From Byssochlamys sp. IMV 00236 (Eukaryota > Ascomycota > Eurotiomycetes > Eurotiales > Thermoascaceae), in NCBI GenBank assembly GCA_001931875.2, contig MSJH02000802.1, forward strand, positions 176,661 to 240,660: a stretch of 64,000 nt of DNA. Reading direction: 5' to 3'. The notes beneath the pieces are model-generated. The model was not told where the DNA came from. It did not search any database and saw only the letters and a list, made by a program, of their open reading frames with translations. A program made the position numbers and the translations under genes. How positions within the stretch are numbered: position 1 is the first letter of the stretch; the number at the start of each line of letters is the position of its first letter. Below are positions 31,358-41,778 of this stretch, one piece after another.

Positions 31358-34268
31358 TCAAAAGTTAAGACACCATTCCTCAAGATGCCATTCTCTTTCG
31401 ATTGCATGCTCAATCGCTTCGATTGCCCTCCTTCCAATTATCGTATCAAATAATTTCCTCCGTACATCAGGGTCCATTTCAATGAAAGTTGATAGCCCTC
31501 GAGACCTACAACGGTCTCCATTGACAGAACCAGGAAGGTCTGCACTTTCTGATGACTCCCGCCACTCTATAAAGTCTAGTACCGCTAACGCTGCAAAAGG
31601 ATTCAAACCTGCTCGACGCAGGAATAGTTCCCAGGGCGTCTCTTCATGAATCGACTCGAAGCTCGGCTGGTATTTCGGTCGATTTATTGGAGTGGGTCCT
31701 ATGTTTGTTTCGTTCAAATTCTTAAAAGAGTATGCGTGCTTGTTCGCGAGCGTGATTATCCATTCTAGGATAGCGTTCTGGACCGAAGGGACCACCAAGG
31801 GAATAATAGATGAGTAGTTTGACAGAGATGCGCAAAATGTCATCAAAGATTGCACTGAAAACAGGGTCTTTGGGTCCATTGTTAGTGTTGGTGATGTCGT
31901 GTTTAAACCCACAGTATTACTAGGGGCGTGACAGATAAGGACATATATATAGTCGTATCGGAGGGAGAGTCTTGCTATCCTTTCCCGAAGCGGAGAGTCG
32001 AAGGGCGGAAATCCATCAACGCTGGTGTGATGTTTGTGCCCAGGTAGATACAATTGAGTAGTCGCTTGTGGCGTCGTGAGGATGATACCTGTTGTTGGAG
32101 AGATGATGATATCTGCCTCCGGGAGAACCGTTGATGAATTTCTGTTAGGCGCATATGACTTCGAAGGCCCAGGGGCTTCGTAATCTCGGAACATTAAGGT
32201 TGGAGCAGGTGTAGAAGTTTCGAGAGACGTCACTATATGACGATGCGTCTTCAGTAGAGAAGTAGCTAACAAGAAAGTGAGGGAACGTGTAATTAGTGCT
32301 GTCGGTGGTGTATTAGGAAGAGTAATATTTAATTTGCCATGCGGCTTGTGGGATGTGCAATCTTCTTGAGGCTCTCTGGTCAGGTCAGAGCCAACCAGTG
32401 GGTTATTGGGCAAAGACGCAGCCGGAAAATAAGGACTCTGCTCTGTCTTTTGTCTCTTTGGGGTCACACCTCTGATTTTCATGAAACTGGAGAGAGATCC
32501 AAGGGCGGAAAACGCAGACAGAGATCCAACCACTTTAGGTCGGCCAGAATGGTCAGTTTTCTGTTCAGTACGTTTGCAAGGCTCCTGCGGCCCGACTTTC
32601 ATAATTTTCTTTTTGCTCTTGGCTGGGATAGTACATTTCCTAAGAAATTTGCTGGGGCTTTCCTTGACATGGTCCTGGGCACAACTGATACGAGGAATTT
32701 TGTCAACGACTCCTCCCGCGATAAATTTTCTTGCAGTTATCGTTTCCATCGATGATAATTCTGTAACAGGATCCACGCAGTCATCAGTTGGGATATCATT
32801 ATCCGTAATTATATTGTCAGATTGAAGACTGTCGCAGAATGATACACTCTCGCTGTCTGGCTCGGGCACACCTGGAAACACTGAACCCTCTGGCTCATGC
32901 AAGTTGGATTGGGCTATGTTTTCATTAACAAGTGATGTTGGTGGTGTATCAACATCTGCTGGGTCACTGGTTCCATTCATCTCTTGTTCAGGGAGAGGAG
33001 GAAAAGGATTCGATGAGGGAATCTTGCTCGCGCTATCTTCATCTAGAAACCGTTTCGTTGATGCTTCAAATGACTCAACCACATGAACCGAGAATCTGTC
33101 GAAATAATCATCTAACATCTCACCGGCCGTATTTGGTTCGCTTAGGGGATCGTCCAAGTGCGGATCCTGAATATAATGCTGCGCTGGAGGAGAAGAGTAG
33201 TCTGCTTCTTCATAGGTATGTTCCTCTGTCAGCGATGTGCGGGAAGAAAGCGGCCCAGAAGGGGTTTCTCGCATGCAGTTCGCATTGCCGTTCTCTCTGC
33301 CGTTGATATCAGTCAAGTGGTCATTGTATGCGTCAGGACTTTGTACAGCATGTTTCTGAATTTCTGTCGCCAGGACTTCGTTCTCTGGGTTCAATTCTTC
33401 AGTGGTGCCATGTTCTTCTATGTGCGACTCTTTGCCGGCATCCCCAATATTTGCTGTTGTCTTCGGACTCTGGAGTGATGGAACACTCGATACCAGTTGC
33501 GACGTTATGCATGGACCATAGTCAGTCCTCACAGGAATGATAATCGGCGATAGATCCCGCAAAGATCTTCCCTAACAACGAGAACCAAGTATGTTAACAA
33601 GTCTATATCCAAAGGCATGAAACATAAGCACATCCCACCTTGAATCCAAGTCCCTTTTCGACGGTTTCAATAATATACTCGTTATCAAGTCTCTTCACTC
33701 GTGTTGCCTTCTGCAGTAACTCCAAATCCTCTCTTGAACAATCCAGTCTTTCCGTAGAAACCTCCTTCCAGATCCTATCTGATAGATCAAAGTATTGTTT
33801 TGGAAAGACTAATCCTTCATCATGTTCGTCTTCCACCTCTTCACGGGGTAGCTGGAGTTGGACTGGGTCTAGAGCTATGCGTTCAGCTCGCACTGGTGAG
33901 GTACTCAAGTCGAAATTTCTCTTGACTAATGGAAGGTCTAGCTTCAGATTCCTAATACGGTGACGGTCTGGTAGGAAGGAGTTCCAATCAATGTCGATGG
34001 ACTTTCTCGAGGCCGCTTGGATAACAGAAGAGAGGAATCGAGCCGCGTCCTTGGGGATCTCCAGTTTTTCGCTCCGGAGTTCTTGTTCTAAAGTGTAATG
34101 GAACTTCGAGAGGTCGATGATTGGAACGCCTGGTGGATCTGCGAGAGTATCATTGATGGATTCATGAGGCTGCGGGACCTGGTCAAGAGGATTGATGGAT
34201 TGATGGTCGATGGCGATACCATGGAAACGAGCGTAATCCAGAAGAGCTGGCCCTCGGTAGTCGGCCAT
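31358..34268 (-). CDS. Large protein with XPF/ERCC4-like and helix-hairpin-helix C-terminus (possible Zip2/SHOC1-like)
   Basis: Two exons on the minus strand (33639-34268, 31358-33571) encode about 947 residues. The N-terminal 200 residues (YRGPALLDYARFHGIAI, LEIPKDAARFLSSVIQ) are fairly conserved in character. A long Ser/Pro/Glu-rich, probably disordered middle follows. The C-terminal third contains LSLRYDYIYVLICH, a strand typical of the XPF nuclease-like fold. After it come GLNPFAALAVLDF, LSTFIEMDPDVRRKLFDTIIGRRAIEAIEHAIE: a helix-hairpin-helix pattern like XPF/Mus81 partners. I see no ERKxxxD nuclease motif. Zip2/SHOC1, a catalytically dead XPF-like meiotic crossover protein, has this layout; that identity is an inference. 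The start could also be five codons earlier. Confidence 0.6.
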
Positions 34269-34721
34269 TTTAAGAGACTTCAATTGAGCAAATCATGGGC
34301 TTTAGAGCTGCATTAGTACGAACGATTGCGAGGAGAGATGCAGATGGAGGGAATAAAGTCCTCACGTGCTCTGCTGTGACATCGAGTTGACTATCGTTGG
34401 GGAACATCGTTATCTACGTTTTGAAACTTGAACAGAGTAAATCGGACTAAGCCATACTAAGCCATACTTATTAAATGGACTTAATGCTTTTCTAAACACC
34501 CAGCCTCACTGTATTTACTGTAGGCAAAGCGTACGACTCAGATCTCGTTATTCCTGACATCATGAAGATATATGGCCCAATATCGCTCTCAAATGAATAT
34601 TTCAACTGAATTCATATTGAGAAAAATTACGTCGATAATGTGAACTTATGAAAGCGCTAAATCGTGACCTCATACCCAAACTCCAAGAGGGCCAGCCTCT
34701 TAATAACCTCACAATCTTACA
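34269..34721. other. Intergenic region
   Basis: Contains the promoter of the XPF-like gene and the 3' UTR of the dioxygenase gene. A short direct repeat (taagccatac, twice) is at 34449-34468. Nothing else recognised. Confidence 0.4.
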
Positions 34722-36076
34722 TTAGTCATTATAGTTGGACTGCCGTGCTCCGTTCTTGTCCACTGGGGGTATGTTGTACAGCGCAGCGAACTCCTCTTCC
34801 TGTGACTTCCCCTCAGGGTCGAGGTACGGCCGCTCAGCCTGAACAGCCACACGCACCGCATGACGACGGTGAGGAGCGAATCCGTAGGAAGCGGTATGAA
34901 TCTGGATATGTCAGAAAAGCTCGAATCGGTATATAGATGTGCCAAACTTACAGTTGAGCGGTTGTCCCAGAATGCTACATCGTTCTTACCCCACTGGAAG
35001 CGCACGTGGATCTCCTGGGTAGTCGCTATGACTTCAGTGAGGTATCTGATGATAGCATCGCTCTCAGTCTTCGGGACACCAACGATCTTAGTTACGAAAC
35101 CAGGGTTGAAGAAGAGTGCATTCCATCCGGTGACTGGATGGGTACGGATAAGAGGGTGTTCGGTCGTGACTGGATCACGACGAACCGTCCGGCCAAGAGC
35201 GCGTGTGTCGTTTGCCTGCATGTCTGCCGAGTGTAGGGCAGTCAGACCCTTCAGGTAAGTCTGCATGTGAGAAGAAAGAGCATCATAAGCGGCGTATTGA
35301 GAAGCCCAGAGAGTATCACCGCCACCTCCTCGGGGAGGTCCCGTAAGAAGCTTCAGTGAAGTATAAGAAGGAGGCTGGACCTCATATGTAACCTATGATG
35401 GATTAGCACACATGTACTGCTGATAATACATGTAAACATAAACATACATCCGTGTGCCACAAGAAGCTGGGCGTAAACAATGCGCGCTGATCGACAGAGT
35501 TGTCGCCAGTATAGACGACGTGAACATCTTCGAGCCCTTTTTTGCGAGGAACAGCAGTAGTAGCATGCTACATAAAGGATCAGTAATCTGGTAACAGTTA
35601 AAGAAAAAATAGGTCCAAGATACCTTGTGCAAACTCCCAAAGTAACGACCAAGTTCACGCTGTGCGTCAATGTCCAAGTCATCTTGGCCACGGAAAAAGA
35701 CCACACCACGGTGTGAGATCAGCCGGGCCAAATCATTCTTCTGGGCGTCTGTCAATCTCGCAAGATTCACCCCGTGGACCTCAGTTCCCAGCTTGGGAGT
35801 ATAGTCGAAGATATCAGTTGCGGAACTGAGAAGGTTGCTGAAACTGGGGTCTCCCAAAAGACCCTTGTCTGTGTAGGGAATTTCACCCAAAGGCTCCCAG
35901 TGGAGGTCAGGAAAGGAAGGGAGAAGGTCTTCATGGGCATAGTTATCATGCTTCTCGACTGGCGTGCGTCCCGGTGTGTACTGTAGCTTATTTCCATTCA
36001 CACCTGCTTTCTTCGTGATAATGGGGTGGTCGACTCCAGAAGAGGCAACGACGGGTTCCTCGAGCGACGGCGCCAT
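34722..36076 (-). CDS. TauD-family 2-oxoglutarate/Fe(II) dioxygenase
   Basis: Four exons on the minus strand (35624-36076, 35448-35567, 34952-35392, 34722-34901) give 397 residues. The iron triad is His189 and Asp191 (FLWHTDV) with the distal His340 (STIHTAS). Arg355 (HAVRVAV), 15 residues later as in E. coli TauD, should bind the 2-oxoglutarate carboxylate. Other family landmarks are VHGVNLARLTDAQKNDLARLI, RGVVFFRGQDD, YEVQPPSYTSLKLL and GWNALFFNPGFV. Such enzymes hydroxylate and split sulfonates such as taurine, or other small acids; the fungal ones often release sulfite for sulfur nutrition. Substrate cannot be read from sequence. All phases are 0, which supports the model. Confidence 0.9.
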
Positions 36077-37165
36077 TGTGATCTTAAGCAATACTCAATT
36101 GCTGCAGTAGTACCTGTGCCTGACAGATATTGATGCCAATGGTAACAATAGGGTTTTTGTTATTGCACAAGAAACACAGATACCGACGGTGCCAACGCTT
36201 CTTATATCGCGACTACAAAGATTGATAGCCCCCGAAAGTACTGTACAATGCCAGGAGAACCGAGAAGCGGTGACTCAGCTGACGCGCCATTATGGATTCT
36301 AAACATCATGGAGATGGCGCAATCGCTGGAGGATATCACAAAATCAAAAAAAGCAAAGAGAACGTGCGCCTCTTACAAGACTTGATAGAAACTGGACGGA
36401 TCCTGCGGGATGAGTCCCCCACATAGTACTGAACCAACGATAAAATAATACCCATCTGTCGAGATTCCAGTTGTGGCAAGTCAAGTCAGAGGCCAGTTTT
36501 GAGACGTTGGTGTAGCATCACGCCATCTTGCTAAGTCAGACAGTCGAAGAGCGCAATAGGGGCTGACGTGGCACAGAAAAGCGATACTTTAATAGAATGC
36601 TTGACCGCTTCTGTCCCAGCGTCATGGACTCGGACACCGACATCCAGGGGCAGAAGATGGATTGTTGATCAAGAGCGTGCGGCTCGTTCCAGGTCTCAGA
36701 CTGCTGACGTTGATCTCGGGCGGTCGTCGGGGGCCAAGATCTTAAGATTGGCGGACGCGGGTAGATAGTTAGATGTCGCGCTCATGCAAGCCCGATCCGG
36801 GGTTGCAGCCGCTGATAACGCAACTTCGCCTGATTATTGCGTATCAACCGTCGCCCCTCGCCCTACAGCCTCATGGCCACGGGGGCCAGTTTTTCCGTTA
36901 TCATTCGACTGACTAGCAGCTACTATGTTCTTTTGACCTTATGGAAACGTAGGTTAAATTGCAACAGACTGCTCAAAGATCGATGGACGGAGCATCAATG
37001 TGAGAATCATTCCATCTAACTCCAGACTGCCATCCCGAAGTGCTTAGCGAGACCGTGCCAGACAAACCATACTGTAATACCACCGCATAAAACGTCATTA
37101 ATACTGTACACGAAGGGGAATCTCATCCTTGTAGCCCATCACTCATTGTTATTAATAGCACACGC
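36077..37165. other. Intergenic region upstream of the TauD-like gene
   Basis: About 1.1 kb between the TauD-like start and the nup49 stop. No coding exon is visible. It must contain the dioxygenase promoter; I could not identify a sulfur-regulator site with confidence. Confidence 0.4.
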
Positions 37166-39014
37166 CTAGCCGAGTCGTCCTCCAAGAGCTGGCGGCCCCA
37201 GAACTAATTCCTGGACTTCTTCTTTAGCACTACCCAACCTACTTGCAACGCCAAAGATACCAGCCTCCACATCTCCAAGGACTGCAGCAAGATCGTTGAG
37301 AGCGGTCTTGGATCCAGCACCTCCTGCAGCTCCTTCACGGCTGCGCGACGACACGAACTCGTTGATCTGTCGCTGAAGCGTGAGCTCCACGCCGTAAAGG
37401 TGGTCTTCGATCTCCTTGATATTGCGTTTGTAGGTGTCGAGGACGGAGCTCATTTCGTCGGACCGCTGAGAGAAGTAATCGACAAGATTGACTGGCACAC
37501 CGTTCACGGATTCCGCAGTGGAAGGATCGGCTTCCACATCATCCGGCAGGGCGAGTGTACTCTTACGGTTTCTAAGCGTGGTTCGCAGCGACTGTCGTTC
37601 TGACAACTGCTGATCTGGGGCAGACCACCAACCCGAACCGGTGGCGGGCTGATATTGCATGGGGAGCTTAAGAGTATCAATCGCACGGAATGCCACTTGG
37701 GCCTCAGCAGCATCGCGGGAAACCAGCTTGCGAACATGGTCAATGTCGCTGGCATCATTTTCTAGAGCATGCTGCATCGTGTCAAGCTTTCCCTGCACGA
37801 ATTCAACATCATTTGGAATTGTCGACCCTTGGTTGGCAATGGTTGGAAGAAGATCTGAAACCTCATTGCACATATGGATCTGGTTAAGAATAAACGTGTC
37901 AATGGTTTCGATCTGTTTCTTCAGCTCGTCCGCACAGCTTTCGAACTTCGTAGTCGGTAGCAGATTGCTGACGTCGACCTTCACGCCCGGAACGACGGTG
38001 CCAGTGGCGGGAGTCTGTTGTTGAGGTTGTTGCTGCATCCCAGTATTCTGACCCCCAAACAGAGACAATGTAGGCTTTTGCTGTTGTTGCTGCTGAGTAG
38101 TGCTCTGGTTGCCGCCACTGTTATCGAGCAGGTTCTGTTAGTTTGGCCAATCCAAGCATAATGAGGCTTGACAATCACTTACAAAAGTCCCCCTCCAGTT
38201 GTCGTGCTTCCAAGGCCTCCAAAAAGCGGCTTCGACTGAGTCTGTGTCGTAGATGTATTGCCCGTATTGCCGAATAAGCCGCCTCCCGTAGTACCGCTTT
38301 GAGTGGTGCTGGTATTGGTGCCCAGGCCGGAGAACAAACCTCCAGGCTTCGCTTGCGCTGTAGATGAGAGGGAACCTCCAAAAAGACCGCCTCCAGCACT
38401 CGTTGTCGCCGTGCCACTTTGTTGTTGTGCACCACTTGTATTGCCCGAGCCAAGGCCAGAGAACATATTCTGTCCGCTCTGGGGTTGCGATGTCGTTGCA
38501 CTTCCCAAGTTGCCAAACAATCCGCCGCTAGGCTTTTGCTGAGTAGCTGAATTGCCTCCCAAGTTGCCGAATAGACCACCGCCGGTAGTACTGGTATTCG
38601 CGGGCGTAGTCGCAGATGTCGTCTGAGTATTGGCACCACCACTATCCGAGTTGAATATCTGCATTAGCTTCTTCATGTCCCGCTCCATTTCATCTTCTTC
38701 CTTCTCCGCTTTCCTCTTCTGGGCCTGATCCCTCCATTTTGAAAGAAGTGATTTCCCCATGACTGCTGTTGGGCATCCCGACCCAGAGTCGTGAAAAGCA
38801 ATGCAATTTTGCAGAGCGAGAATCGATTGGAAATGGCATCATGACGAGAACGATCGAGGAACACGAGAGGAAAACCAAAGGAAAGGAGCTCAATGGGTCT
38901 GGCTGGCGCAGGGTCAAAGTGAATGAATGGGGTTACTTACAATAGTGAGTTGGCCGACCCGGTGTTGATGGTCAATCCTCCAGCCGCTGGAGCAGACGTC
39001 TTTGCTGAAAACAT
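37166..39014 (-). CDS. nup49: GLFG nucleoporin Nup49
   Basis: Three exons on the minus strand (38941-39014, 38183-38641, 37166-38117) give 494 residues. Exons 1-2 encode a repeat region with many GLFG units (GGGLFGNLGG, GGLFGNLG, GGGLFGGS, GGGLFGNTG) in Ser/Thr/Gln-rich spacers. Exon 3 encodes the helical part that forms the Nsp1-Nup49-Nup57 channel trimer (KFESCADELKKQIETIDTFI, MSSVLDTYKRNIKEIEDHLYGVELTLQRQINEF). This trimer builds the permeability barrier of the nuclear pore. Both splices are phase 2 and recreate Leu-Phe-Gly (SLFGG, LLFGG), good evidence for the junctions. Intron 1 is unusually long (299 nt) and contains an ATG in frame with exon 2. Nup58-type relatives are the alternative. 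Confidence 0.88.
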
Positions 39015-39657
39015 GGTGTGACTGATGGCTGCGCAACACAAAAAATAGAGACAAAGACAGCGCTGGCTCGTGAATGCTGGGATCCGCCCCTTGCGTCGAG
39101 AATCAAACGGACTCGCACGCTGAACTGAGTGATGCTGCGTATCGGAAAACAAAAGCTGGGAGCTACGCGGAGTCTAGTGTCGTCGGGGAAAGATTTGCCG
39201 CTCCGATCTCCAAGTACTTACAGTGCGCCAAGAGCGGAGATCTTATCACCGCGAGCAACCGCAACATCTACACGGGTTTTCGGTTGTTAAGGGTTCTTCA
39301 CTTCGCTGTGTTCGCTCAAGATCTAATGCAAAAGGGTCTCAGAGACAGCGTAGAGTGCTCCAAAGATCAAGAATTTGGTCTACATTTGAGCTAGCATTTG
39401 GTCAGCTGTAGTCTGTTCTTGCTTTTTAAGAGGCTCATGGATCTATGAAGAACGCTGTACTAGATCCTCATTTCAAAGGAGGACGGAATATGCTTCGTGT
39501 TATCCTGTACTCCATAGAGCCTACGCAAGCCAGGATACCCGATAATATTCTTTAAACACATGTATGCGCAAAGCTTGTCTGCTACTACATACAAAGAAGC
39601 TTTGTTGAACTCAGGGTGGTGGAATAGCGTGCTGCATTGCGAACTGGGCCAGCCACT
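39015..39657. promoter_or_regulatory. Divergent promoter region of nup49 and the WRAP53-like gene
   Basis: Two genes diverge from these 643 bp. The sequence has no coding exon. No specific factor site is assigned. Confidence 0.4.
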
Positions 39658-41085
39658 ATGAGTGACGATGGTGGCTTTTCGTGGAAGCCAACCTGTATAG
39701 CTTCTACATCACAGTCTTCCGAGACGCTACAGAATGCCTCTGGTCTAAGCACAGAGACGGTCACAGGATCTGAAAAGATACCTGGTGGTTATCGACAATC
39801 TGCGAACTACTTCAAAAGCGCAGACTGGTAAGTTCGATTCTCATTCTGAAATGCTGATAAGAAGACTACTCTGACTAGAGCTCTCATATAGGTCCCCTGA
39901 TGGCACGACGATTATAACGAACTCTGCAGATAACCATGCCCGGACTTACATCCTGTCAGTATTCCTTTCTGCCTTGTGACCATGCAGTGGACTGACTGGT
40001 GCCAGACCCCCTGATCTCCTAGAGGAAAGAGAGACACCACATGAATTGTCAGCATATTCCACATTGCCATCAGCTGAACCGATATACGCAACAGCGATCT
40101 ATCCCTATTACTCCCTACAAGATCCGTCGACGACTCTCTTCCTTTCATCAGTCCGTGACCATCCGATCCGATTAACATCGGCCCTGGCACCCACTACAGT
40201 GGCAACGTATTCCTTGATCAACCCTACAACAGAAGCCTTCATCACTCCGCATTCGATTCTCTATCCACCTACTCTTGGTGGAACCCACTTCCTTACAGGC
40301 TCCGATAGTCTGATATGTCTCTTCGATGTTTCTCGTCCTGGTACTGATGGTCCGGTCTCCATGATGCCAACGATTCCAAGTAAGAGAAAGCAGATTGTTG
40401 GGGGCGGTATTGGTATGAAAGGAATTGTCTCTGCATTAGCCATCAATCCTAGTGGTGATGGCATCCTGGCTGCGGGGACTTTCACGAGACAACTTGCACT
40501 CTACAGCTCGAATGGGAGTGGTGAGCTAATCGGTACTTTCAGTGTCGCGAGAACCGAAGCAGACCGCCACATAAAGGGGAAGGGGATCACGCAGCTTCTG
40601 TGGAGTCCATGTGGTAGGTATCTTTACGTTGTTGAGCGGAAAAGCCACGGTATTCTCATGTACGACATACGGGTTACGGGCCAACTTCTTGGATGGCTGC
40701 AGGGACGCAAAGCGTTCACTAATCAGCGCTTAAAGGTGGATGTTGTGGCTGCCGGTCCCGAGGGTTCTCACGAGATATGGGCAGGAGGCACCGATGGCTT
40801 CATGAGGACATGGCGAAATCCATCTGATACTATCGGAGCTAAGGATCCTGATTGGGAATGGAAGGTCCACGAAGGCACGTCCATTTCACCGCAAGCTTCT
40901 ACGGAAATCGGTACTGATGATAAATCCTAGATTCGGTCAGCACTACTATCCTACACCCTTCCGGAAGTATCGTGGCAACCTGCTCTGGGCAAAAGCCTGA
41001 TGCAGACTATCGCTCAGTTGATAGGGAAAGCGACGGCTCTTCCCTCACGGTTGGGGATAACAGTTTGAGGATATGGGCCTTATGA
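39658..41085 (+). CDS. WD40 protein of the WRAP53/TCAB1/Swt21 family
   Basis: Four exons (39658-39827, 39892-39954, 40006-40874, 40931-41085) give 418 residues. Landmarks are NYFKSADWSPDGTTIITNSADNHARTY, the EPIYATAIYPYYSLQDPSTTLFLSSVRDHPIRLTS stretch in pieces, LICLFDVSRPG, GIVSALAINPSG, GITQLLWSPCGRYLYVVERKS and WAGGTDGFMRTW. These match WRAP53/TCAB1 (scaRNA and telomerase RNA binding) and yeast Swt21. The third intron is a GC-AG intron of 56 nt (CACGAAG|GCACGT..CTGATGATAAATCCTAG). Without it the protein stops early; with it the family's HEDSVSTTILHPSG and a last propeller blade appear (SLRIWAL). The start is the first plausible ATG; the frame is also open to 39637. Confidence 0.85.
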
Positions 41086-41359
41086 GAACCATAGACATTA
41101 TACTTGTTTGAAGAGGGTATAGAAGTGTCATTGTTCCTTATCGCCGGCATGGCTGGAGAGACATGAAAGGCAGGGAGACACGGTATCCCACCCCTGATGC
41201 TTTAAGGAAGGCATATCTTCGTATTCCATGCACATGCTCCGCCGCTACAGATAACCTTCTCCGCCAACGTCTCAACAGGACAATCGATTCTTGGTTAGCC
41301 TGCACCGGTCTTCACACCAGAGACTATAGGCCGGGATGTTGCATCCATCTCCATATCCA
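41086..41359. other. Convergent intergenic region
   Basis: Short spacer between the WRAP53-like stop and the small secreted protein on the other strand. Nothing recognised. Confidence 0.35.
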
Positions 41360-41778
41360 TCATTCGACTTTCGGGAACTTCTCCAGTCGCGTGCCACTGG
41401 TATCGCTCGTAAGCTGAACGCCACTACCTCAGAGTCAGCTCCTGAACAGGTTGTGTGAGGATATTCAAACAACAGGCTATACTATGCTACTCACCCGCTC
41501 CCACCATGCCATACTTCATCATGAGGTTGAGCCAAGACTGGGATCATCTGGCGCTTCTGGACCGTAAGGGCCTTGTTTCCGTTCCCAAGGGGCCATGGCA
41601 GCGAAAGATGCTGGCCAGGAGGTAGCTTTACTTCGATATGATGTGGACATTTGGAAACCGTCTTGTTTCCCGTGGGATCCTTGAGGACTTTCTGGTGTAC
41701 AGAGATAGGATTCGCCCAAGTCGTGCATGTTATCATGGACAGAAGAAAGGGAGCGAGGCATAGAAGTTGGCAATGCAT
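41360..41778 (-). CDS. Small secreted protein, candidate Kex2-processed precursor
   Basis: Two exons on the minus strand (41495-41778, 41360-41423; GTGAGT donor, GGTAG acceptor, CTGAC branch site) give 115 residues. I do not recognise the product. Residues 1-22 (MHCQLLCLAPFLLSMITCTTWA) form a clear signal peptide. The mature part is short and polar and has one Cys. It contains NKTV (an N-glycosylation sequon), PPGQHLSLPWPLGNG and, near its middle, a KR dibasic site (TVQKR) that yeast-type Kex2 could cut. That would release a C-terminal peptide of about 40 residues beginning QMIPVLAQPHDEVWHGGSG. Roles such as peptide signal, effector or cell-wall protein are all possible; none can be chosen from sequence. 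Confidence 0.5.

Noticed and set aside
38175..38642. Arg/Leu-rich open frame overlapping nup49 exon 2
   Set aside because: Off-frame shadow of the GLFG repeat region.
39828..39845. gttcgattctc, like a T-loop of a tRNA
   Set aside because: It lies inside a small intron of the WRAP53-like gene with no acceptor stem or other arms.
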